Positions 56,701 through 64,000 of a stretch of DNA of 64,000 nt are shown here, piece by piece. The DNA lies in assembly GCF_027887165.1 (NCBI RefSeq), contig NC_077229.1, forward strand, positions 209,385,338 to 209,449,337, written 5' to 3'. The stretch comes from Monodelphis domestica (lineage: Eukaryota > Chordata > Mammalia > Didelphimorphia > Didelphidae). Below the pieces are notes generated by a model that was not told the origin of the DNA, searched no databases, and was given only the letters and a program-made list of their open reading frames with translations. Every line of letters starts with the position of its first letter. The first letter of the stretch is position 1. A program made the translations under genes and the position numbers.

Positions 56701-57575
56701 CATCCTATAGATTTTGAAAGGATGTTTCATCATTGTCATTTTCTTCAATGAAATTATCAATTGTTTCTATGATTTGTTCTTTACCCAATTTTGGAGAATC
56801 ATATTATTTAATTTCCAATTAATTTTTTATTTGCCTCTCTATGTACCCTTACTAATTACTATTTTCATTGCATTATGATCTGAAAGGGTTGCATTTATTA
56901 TTTCTTCTTTTTTGCACTTGTTTGCCATGTTCTTATGCCCTAGTACATGGTCTATCTTTGTGAATATACCATGTGCTGCTGAAAAGAAGGTGTATTCCTT
57001 TTTGTCCCTATTTATTTTTCTTCATATATCTATTAACTAATTTTTCCAAGATTTCATTCACTTCTCTTACCTTTTTCTTATTTATTTTTTGGTTTGATTT
57101 ATCTAGATCTAATAGAGGAAGGATCAGGTCTCCCACTACTATAGTTTTACTATTTCATCTTTGAGCTCCACTAGTTTCTCCTTTACAAATTTGGACTCTA
57201 TACCATTTAGTGCATACATGTTGAGTACTGATATTTCCTCATTGTCTAAACTCCCTTTTATCAGGTTGTAATTACCTTCTCTATCTCTTAACTATCTATT
57301 TTTACTATCTATTTAACATAGATCTATTTTTACTATGGCTCAGATATCATGATTGTGAGTCCTGCCTTCTTTTTCTCAGTTGAGGACCAATAGATCTTGC
57401 TCTAGTCTTTGATCGTTATTCTGTGAGTGTCTACCTGCCTAATATGTATTTCTTGTATACAACATATGGTAGGATTTTGGTTTCTAATCCACTCTGCTAT
57501 GTGCTTCCACTTTAAGGGTGAGTTCATCCCATTTACATTCAAAGTTATGATTACTACCTGTGTATTTCCTAACAT
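53770..57575 (-). pseudogene. L1 ORF2 (endonuclease-reverse transcriptase), broken
   Basis: ORF2 begins at an ATG at 57575. The first ~58 codons (57402-57575) hold the apurinic endonuclease start (L-N-V-N-G and later the I-Q-E motif). Reverse transcriptase pieces follow: Q-V-G-F-I-P-G and A-E-K-A-F-D-K at 55747-55974; a [14 protein letters not shown] motif at 55525-55740 with Trp where Cys is usual; and F-A-D-D-M at 55473-55484, the catalytic core, intact. C-terminal parts lie at 54505-54888 and 53783-54305. The enzyme would nick DNA and copy L1 RNA at the target. Multiple frameshifts and stops separate these pieces. The usual length of about 1270 residues fits the span. Confidence 0.9.
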
Positions 57576-58369
57576 TTTGATTTTCTCTCCATGTCCTGCC
57601 CATTCCTCTTTCACTATTTCCTTCAACACCAGTGTTGTTTTTAATCAGTCCCCCTAATCCCCACCCTTATTTTACTTTCCTTTCTCTCCCCTCCCTTCTT
57701 ACTCCTCTCTTATTTTTCTTTTAGGGTCTTTTTAAGCTATCCCACACACTCTCCCTCCCTAGTATTGCTTCCCTCCCCACCCTTCCTTTCCACCTCCTCC
57801 CTTTTTATTCCCCTTTTCTTATTTTTAGGGTCTATTAAATTCCCTTCCCCCCTCCCCTTTTTTAAAACTCTCCACCCTACTCCCCCCCCCTTAGTTTTTT
57901 TTTTCTCAACTTCCCCATAGGGTACGATAGAATTTGATGCACTAATGGGTCTATATGCTCTTCCCTCTTGGAACTGAGTCCACTGAGTGTAAGGTTTGAG
58001 TATTACCTTTTAGCACTCTCTTTCTCTCCTTCTTATAGTTGTATTCTTCCCCTCCCACTGCCATGTGCCTTTTTGTGTAGTATAGATTATCCTAATTTTC
58101 TTATTCTTTCAAGTTTCTCTTGGTGCCATCTTCTCCCCCACCCCTTCTTTCTTTCTTCTTTTTTATATATTATTTTAAACCACTTGGTATACCAATCTCT
58201 ACCTATGGATAATTCTTCTAACTACTATAATAGTGAATACAATTTTTGAAAGTTACAAATAACATTTCCCCATATAGGAATATAAACAATTTAGCCTTAT
58301 TGAGACCCTTAAAGAAAAAAAAAATAAGACCCTTCTCTTTCTTTTTTGCCTTTTCATGTTTCTCTTGGT
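57576..58369 (-). other. Purine-rich L1 inter-ORF spacer
   Basis: On the L1 sense strand about 790 bp between the ORF1 end and the ORF2 start is strongly A/G-rich (seen on the plus strand as C/T runs at about 57640-57920 and 58020-58160). No L1 protein motif lies in it. In human L1 the spacer is about 60 bp, so this is unusually long by that standard. It may be typical of marsupial L1, which I cannot verify. Confidence 0.55.
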
Positions 58370-58783
58370 TTTTATATTTCAATGTCAAATTTTCTGTTTA
58401 ATTCTGATTTTTTCTTTACAAATATTTGAAACTCTTTTATTTTGTTGAATGCCCATACTTTTCCCTGGAAGTATTTAGTCAATTTTGATGGGCAGGTGAT
58501 CCTCTATTGTAGACCCAATTCTCTTGCTTTTCTGAATATCATATTCCAAGCCTTGTGGTCTTTTAGTGTAGAGGCAGCCAGATCCTGTGTAATCCTGATT
58601 GGTACTCCGTGATATATAAATTTTCTCTTTCTGGCTTCTTATAATATTTTCTCCTTAGCTTTGAAGCTCTTGAATTTGGAAATTACATTCCTGGGGTTTG
58701 TCCAGCTCCTCTTAGTGGCAGGTCCAGCTATTGATCACTGGAGAGGTTTTTGCCTGAGGGCTTTTTTCAGTTTTCTGTGGCAT
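58370..58783 (-). pseudogene. L1 ORF1 remnant with internal deletion
   Basis: A likely ORF1 start ATG at 58783 opens M-P-Q-K-T-E-K and runs only 23 codons to a stop near 58712. Starting about 58690, another frame encodes the C-terminal part of ORF1p, with P-I-R-I-T-Q-D-L-A-A-S-T-L (complement of about 58583-58625), which matches the P-I-R-L-T-x-D-L-S-x-x-T-L motif of mammalian ORF1p. ORF1p is an RNA-binding trimer of about 340 residues. Here only about 410 bp separate its start and end, so the coiled coil and much of the RRM are missing. Confidence 0.7.
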
Positions 58784-59196
58784 TTTGCTGTGAGCTACCC
58801 CCTCTACACAATCTCCACACCCTATCTCAACTTTTCCTCAGCCTTCCAGTGTTCCAAGTCTAGTTTCTCATAGGGGTAAGTCTGTGTGGATCTCAGCCAG
58901 CCTCCCTCCTAGAATTTAGAAGTTTGTCCTGTGCTAGCTCAGACTCTGGAAAGGAAGTTGAAGTGGGGGAGGCATCATGAGCTTGCCCTTGGTGGGGAAA
59001 ATTTCACCCCCTTTTAGTGTGGAAATGCTCTAACTTTGCCTATCTTCCATGCTGTGCCCTACCTTGGAACTCCTTCACTCCTCTGACTTTGGTTTTGTAG
59101 TTTTGAGGCACTCTGTCTTGATTGGTGCAGAGGAAAAGAGTTCTGCTTCTACTCTGGAGCCATCTTGCCCCGGAAGTCCCCTGCTTGCTATTTCTT

Positions 59197-59240
59197 ATGG
59201 TGCAGTAGTATTCCATATACCTAGACTTCTGCAAAGAAAA
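59197..59240 (-). mobile_element. Continuation of the older host L1
   Basis: 'atggtgcagtagtattccat' continues the 3' UTR phrase interrupted at 53418 by the younger L1. Confidence 0.7.
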
Positions 59241-59315
59241 GAGAATGAGGCATTATCTGCTCTCTCCTTTTGGGGTTGGAAAACTTTTGGTCACACCTTG
59301 AATACGAACTCTAGG

Positions 59316-59522
59316 ACTTTTTACCCTTTTTAGTGTCATGGACCCCTCTGGCAACACTTCAGTCAATAACATCATTGACTTCAGTAAATGGACCCTTTCT
59401 TAAAAAATGTTTAAATACATCAAGTAAAATGCATAAAATTAAAAAGTAAACAAAATATTTTGTAATATAGTTATAAAAATATTTTAAGGACAAATTTATG
59501 GGTCTCAGGTTAAGAATCCCTG
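59316..59522 (-). mobile_element. hAT-like non-autonomous element
   Basis: The right end reads on the minus strand CAGGGATTCTTAACCTGAGA, a hAT-type terminus. The interior shares text with 46570-46733 ('catggacccctctggcaaca' at the other end). No clear 8-bp duplication. There is no transposase. Confidence 0.55.
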
Positions 59523-60059
59523 CTTTCTTACAGTTAAGGTAAAACTTTTAACTTAACTTATTACCCTGAATAGAAGAGACCCAAAGGGCAGAGGGAGAGG
59601 ATTTCTTATCTAAGTTTGTAGACAGCATTAGTTGTGAAGTTAAGCATGGATTCTTCTTGATTACTTCAGGCAAATAGTACTGGCCTGTAATATATACTTC
59701 TCAGGAAACTATGTAGTTTTTCATATGTGCTACTTAGAGTGACAGTTATAATATCATTGTGGATTATCATTACCACCTCTTTCTACTTTGCATACATAGC
59801 AAATGCTTAGGGAAACCAATAATCAAGATATTAAAAGATACAGAGAAGAGATCATTGAAATCTATTGAAAATACAAAATCCTCCTTTTAACCCATTCTTC
59901 CACTCCCACTAGCATGCCTTTAGTCAGTGTTTTAGAGAAAAAGATGTTTCTCCTCTTTTCTTCCATTTAATGCCCAGATAAAGTATCCCCTAATAGGAGT
60001 GGTCTGAGAAGTAGACCAAAGGCAGGAGTGATTCCTACTGTAAACTGTAAGTCTTTAAA
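59523..60059. other. No recognised feature
   Basis: Nothing named. Confidence 0.4.
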
Positions 60060-60870
60060 ATTTTTTAATCGTTTGATCCTTAAAATTTTTATTTTTATTT
60101 CTTTTGTATTTTAAATTAAATTTTATTTTCACATCTTCATTTTCTCCCCCTGAACTCCTCCTACACTGAGAAAATAAGAAAAATAAAAACCAGCTACAAA
60201 TATGTAATCAAGCAAAAAAAAACCCACTTTGCAATGTGTAAAGATATAGATGCAGTTATGAAGATAAATATATATGTATATATTTTAATTCAATTTCAAT
60301 GGTTAATCTATCACCTCTTGATTAGGAGGTGGGCTGCATGTTTCATTTATTATAAGCCCTCTAGAATTCTGATTGGTCATTGTGTTGATCAGAATTCCTA
60401 AGTTTTTCAAAAAGTTTCTTTAAAAAAAAACCATCCTTGTTATCGTATAAATTGTTCTACTTCTACTAACTTCACTTTGCATCATATAAATCTTCCTAAG
60501 TTTCTCTAAAACCATTCCCCTCATCTTTTTTTATAGTGCAATAGAATTTCATCACATATATATATATATAATATATACATTTTATACACCACTGCATTTA
60601 TATAACATGTGCCATACAAATTTTTAACTTGTACTGTATGCTACATAACTTGTACTATAACCATTTCCCAATGGATAGGCACCACCATAGTTTCTAATTC
60701 CTTGCCACCACAAAAAAGCTACTATAAATATATCTCTACACATGGGTCCTTTTCCTCTTTCTTTAATCTCTTTGGGCTATAGACCTAGTATTAGTATCAC
60801 TTGGCGAAAGTGTGTTCATATATTCATAGTTTAATACTTTTGGGGGCATTGTTCCAAATTTAAACCATTA
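60060..60870 (-). mobile_element. Old L1 3' fragment, antisense
   Basis: 'ttgttctacttctactaact', 'cactttgcatcatataaatc', 'gtgcaatagaatttcatcac', 'accatttcccaatggatagg' and 'ttgccaccacaaaaaagcta'. An AT-rich simple stretch (about 60556-60595) sits inside. Confidence 0.85.
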
Positions 60871-60904
60871 ACCCTTACTTCCTTTTGCAGTCTATGTACT
60901 AAAT

Positions 60905-61080
60905 GGAAAGATTCCACCCATTGCAGTAACAGGGCATTGGTTCAAATCCTTCTTCTGACCCTTATTACCCATATGACCTTAAGCAAATCATTTAAACTCC
61001 CTGAGACTCAATTTCCTCTTTTGTGAGACAAGATGGTTGGACCAAGTAGCTCTGAGATCCACTGAAGAGCTATGATTAAT
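60905..61080 (+). repeat. MIR/THER1 CORE-SINE
   Basis: 'aacagggcattggttcaaat', 'catatgaccttaagcaaatc', 'ctgagactcaatttcctctt' and 'ggttggaccaagtagctctg agatcc'. Confidence 0.75.
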
Positions 61081-61280
61081 ATCCATTTTTTTACAGGGCA
61101 CACCTACCATATATTAAAATAAAGTGAATAAAAACTCAATATTTTTATCAAATGACAAAAACTGACCCTGGTATCTTTCTTTCTAAAGGACATTTTTCTC
61201 ATTTCTCTTTTTATCAGCCACATACTATGCCTCCCAGTCTTTCCAACTAGGATTTATAAACTCTAAATATTTCTTAGAAT

Positions 61281-61353
<73 letters not shown>
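61281..61353. repeat. (TC)n microsatellite
   Basis: About 36 TC units with three TTT interruptions. Confidence 0.97.
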
Positions 61354-61949
61354 TGTCTCCTTTGTCTAGATGTTCACCAAATGCATCAATCAGACATTCA
61401 TTGAACTCCTACTGTCTGACAGACAAAATCTCTTTCTCTATATTGTCTCTCAGATCTACTCCTTTTACTCATGTCAACATCTGAACTACTATGGTAGGCC
61501 ACCTTCCCTACCTACAGTATTTCCTTAATACAACACATCTTCAGACAATTGACAAGGTACTAACTGATTAACAAGTTTCTGAATAAATTGAGAATTAACA
61601 GCATTAAAAAGGGGGGGGATGCATTCTCTGGATAACTGTACTGCAATACTTGTTGACTAAATATAATAAAAGCTCCAGTGTATTAACCAACCAATCCATA
61701 CCCTTCATGTTATATACTACCCTCAAATTTAACTATACCCCTTTGTGTATTGCAAAAGGAAGATAAAGTAGTTTTCTAGCATTGAGGGAAGGAATTGGAG
61801 TGTCTAGTTCTCTAGACCACACATATAGTCATACAGATTTCAGTTTTTAATTTTGTATCCATTCATTCTTCAAGGGATGTTGAATCCAATCATCCTTTTA
61901 AGAATAGAACATATAGAATTTAGAACTCCTTTGCCTGGACCTTTGGGAT
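61354..61949. other. Mostly unrecognised; short L2-type lead
   Basis: 'atgcatcaatcagacattca ttgaactcctactgtctgac' at 61381-61421 resembles an antisense L2 terminus. The rest is not assigned. Confidence 0.4.
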
Positions 61950-62060
61950 TCAATGCAATTCAATAAGCATTTATTAAATGCCTACTATATGTTAGCACTG
62001 GAGAAACAAAGACAGAAATAAAACTATGTTTGCCCTCAAGGAGCTTACATTCTACAGGAT
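61950..62060 (-). repeat. L2 terminus, antisense
   Basis: 'attcaataagcatttattaa atgcctactatatgttagc', 'gagaaacaaagacagaaata' and 'ccctcaaggagcttacattc'. Confidence 0.75.
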
Positions 62061-62120
62061 TTTTGATATATCAAAATGATAAAACTCAGTTCCAAAGATT
62101 TTTAAAAGAAATGAAAAGAG

Positions 62121-62305
62121 GAGCAGCTAGGTAGCTCAGTAGATACAGAGCCAGAACTGGAGCTGGGAGGTCCTGGGTTCAAAGCTGACCTCAGACATCT
62201 GTGTAACCCCAGGCAAGTCACTTAAACTCTATTGCCCAGCCTTTATCACTCTCCTTCTTTAGAACCAATACATAGTATTGCTTCTAAAACAGAAAAGAGT
62301 TATAA
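62121..62305 (+). repeat. MAR1-type SINE
   Basis: 'gagcagctaggtagctcagt', 'agctgggaggtcctgggttc', 'gtaaccccaggcaagtcact' and 'acatagtattgcttctaaaa'. A short deletion removes part of the 'cttcctagctgtgtgacc' box. Confidence 0.88.
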
Positions 62306-62879
62306 AGGAAAAATAAAACAAAAAGAGAGGGGTGTTTAGTAAAACAGATTCTTGAGATGAGTAAGAATGGCTGAAAATGATGATGTTGATATTTCTTTCC
62401 TTCATTATAACTGCCTTACTTTTTTTTTTTTACTAAGCTCCATCTTGGTTACTCTGTAGGAGGGATGAGCATTTGCTGGCTGTAAATATAGGTGTTTGAA
62501 ATTTGAGATGTAAACGGAGGGTTCTTCCTTTTTTTGGTTTTTGCCTTATCCAGGCTTCATTTATGGCAAGGTACTTTAACGACATTGGCTCCTTTTTTCA
62601 GAAGAGCTGTTAAATCCTTCTGCTCCAATTGTTCTCCATGCTGGCAAATGTGACATGATTTTAGCATCCATTTAAGACATATACAATCTCATTATTTTTA
62701 GCTGTGATCAGGCAAAGCATTGTTATGGTCATTGGGGGAAAAGATTTAGGTTTAGGAACAATGAAGAACAGAAGGAAAAGATCCCATATCTAGGAGCAAT
62801 AAAGAACATTGGGGGAAAGATCCTAGACTGCCCAGGAACAATTGCCAAGTTGTTCTTGGTTTAATCTCCTTGGTGGGTA
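62306..62879. other. No recognised feature
   Basis: Contains 'ggaacaatgaagaacag' and 'ggagcaataaagaacatt', a weak ~55-bp local repeat near 62754-62812 ('aaagat' phrases). Nothing else. Confidence 0.35.
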
Positions 62880-62884
62880 GAAAG

Positions 62885-62990
62885 TGTGTAGAGGAAGAGG
62901 GAAAGAGAGAGAATTGAAGAGAGAGAAAGAGGAGAGAGAAGGAGATGGATAGACAAATATAGAAAAAATGAGAGAGAAATAGAAGATAGA
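62885..62990. repeat. Purine-rich (GA) tract
   Basis: About 105 bp of almost continuous G/A on the plus strand with 'gagagagaa' units. Confidence 0.85.
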
Positions 62991-63400
62991 GTGGATTGAA
63001 TGTTCAATTTGGAGTTAGGAAAACCTGGGTTAAGATTCTACCTTAACAGAATCAATCGGGCTTGGGTTCAAACCTGATCTCAGACACTTCCTAGCTGTGT
63101 GACCCTGGGCAAAATCACTTAATCCCCATTGTCTAGCCCTTTCTGCTCTTCTGCCTCGGAATCAAGATTTAGTATAAATTCTAGAGTTAAAGGTTTAAAA
63201 CAAATTTGAATCTCAGTTTTCTTAATAGTAAAATGGTGGAATCTACCTCAGATTGTTGTAAAAGGCTTTATAAACCATAAAAGGCTTCATTATATGAATG
63301 AACTGCAGAGGGAAATGGCAAACCACCCCATGTCTTTGCCAAGAAAAGCCCAAGAAGGAGTCGAAGAGAGTCGGTGGGACACAGCTGAAAAATAGTAGCT
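62991..63400 (+). repeat. RTE-tailed SINE split by a MAR1-type SINE
   Basis: The outer element starts 'ttggagttaggaaaacctgg' (about 63009) and resumes after 63201 with 'gaatctcagttttcttaata'. It reaches the RTE-type tail 'agggaaatggcaaaccaccc', 'gtctttgccaagaaaagccc' and 'gagtcggtgggacacagc'. The inner MAR1 part (63055-63200) has 'agctgtgtgaccctgggcaa' and 'ccattgtctagccctttctg'. Confidence 0.75.
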
Positions 63401-64000
63401 TATTTTAGGAGCTGTGATTGGTGGCTTTTTCCTCTGAGGAAGACTACAGCTCTCCCATCTGAGGTTTCAGCCTGGGACAGAGCTCTTCCCTCGAACAAGG
63501 TTATTTACAGAAGGTAATAGATGCCTGGCTAAAATCACATATTTCTCTTACTTGCCAGCTCCTCTACTGTCTTCTCTGAGTCCTTTATATTAACCCTCAT
63601 CCAATTTAGGGTCAAAAATCCACATTAGTTCTCTCCCCCACATAAACATCGCCAAGACTGTTTCCTTAAATATGAATGAAGTTGACTGAGACAGGGGAGA
63701 AGAAGCTGTTTTAACCCCCCAAAGTCTCCTTTTCTATGAAAATAACCATGGCTAGACTGGCTAGAGAGCCTAAAAAGGCTAGTGACCTTCATCCTGCTTT
63801 CCCCTCATAAGAAATACTGGCCCGGTCTCTCTCTCTCAGGCTTCTCTGTGTATTTTCTGTGAACCCAAGTGACCTCCATGACCAGGAAAAATGAGGGCCA
63901 GAGGGGGAAACAGTAACTTAACGTACCAATTGAGCTGTGCTTTCTGATAAATCAAAAGGGAGTAAATGTTTGTCTTCACCTGATTTACTCAAAGTTCACT
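63401..64000. other. No recognised feature
   Basis: Moderate-GC single-copy-looking sequence to the window edge. No long frame or repeat recognised. Confidence 0.4.

Larger units (their letters stand above)
53419..59183 (-). mobile_element. Near-full-length L1, antisense, with 13-bp target duplication
   Basis: About 5.76 kb. The direct repeat cttgctatttctt lies at 53406-53418 and 59184-59196. The poly(A) tail is the T-rich run 53417-53434. The 5' end, read on the minus strand, starts GGGACTTCCGGGGCAAGATGGC-like, the usual L1 promoter start with a YY1-type motif. Order on the minus strand is 5' UTR (59183-58784), ORF1 remnant, a purine-rich spacer, ORF2, 3' UTR. It is inserted in an older L1 3' end. 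Many stops make it inactive. Confidence 0.95.

Noticed and set aside
57968..58873. Plus-strand frames of 70-93 codons at the L1 5' half
   Set aside because: They are antisense to L1; the sense strand carries the ORF1 motif.

Overview
The window looks like marsupial nuclear DNA, most likely opossum-like, although I cannot fix the species. It carries many copies of a tRNA-derived SINE of the marsupial MAR1/WSINE type, SINEs with an RTE-type 3' end, MIR/THER1 CORE-SINEs, long L2 tracts, an RTE-clade LINE and several generations of L1. It is AT-rich and CpG-poor except at one island. Repeat family names come from memory of consensus sequences and have not been checked against a library.

I find no intact protein-coding gene, rRNA or tRNA gene. 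The window reads as intergenic or intronic sequence packed with nested retroelements. The exception is a GC-rich segment at about 22.1-23.24 kb. It contains a CpG island (22690-23230) with a TATA-like box, an inverted CCAAT box, an E-box overlapping a TGACG half-CRE and a YY1-type CAAGATGGC motif, so it is a credible promoter or first-exon region for a transcript I cannot identify. Immediately downstream are a degenerate tandem/inverted repeat (23.33-23.76 kb), a 5'-truncated ferritin light-chain-like processed pseudogene on the minus strand (23.78-24.24 kb) and a compound TG/CCCT/TTCC/CT microsatellite (24.24-24.63 kb).

Layout. 0-10 kb: an L2 tail, a short hAT-type element with a perfect 8-bp target duplication, a composite insertion that may be an L1 3' transduction, SINEs, and old L1 fragments. 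10.4-13.1 kb: a long L2 interrupted by a MIR, which is itself interrupted by an LTR-like segment. 15.4-17.2 kb: an RTE LINE split by an L1 3' end. 17.2-19.3 kb: L2. 22-24.6 kb: the promoter, pseudogene and microsatellite block. 25-36 kb: L2 and SINEs with repeat-poor stretches, a local ~260-bp duplication at 28.4-28.9 kb and a candidate exon at 33.74 kb. 36-41 kb: L1 and antisense L2. 44-50 kb: SINE-in-L2 nests and a minisatellite with higher-order spacing at 46.1-46.5 kb. 51.6-59.2 kb: older L1 3' ends, one of which is the target of a near-full-length antisense L1 (53.42-59.18 kb) with a 13-bp target duplication. 59.3-64 kb: a hAT-like remnant, old L1, SINEs and a purine-rich tract.

The L1 is the only multi-gene unit. 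Its ORF1 seems to have lost most of its central part, and its ORF2 keeps endonuclease and reverse transcriptase motifs but is broken by frameshifts and stops, so it should be dead.
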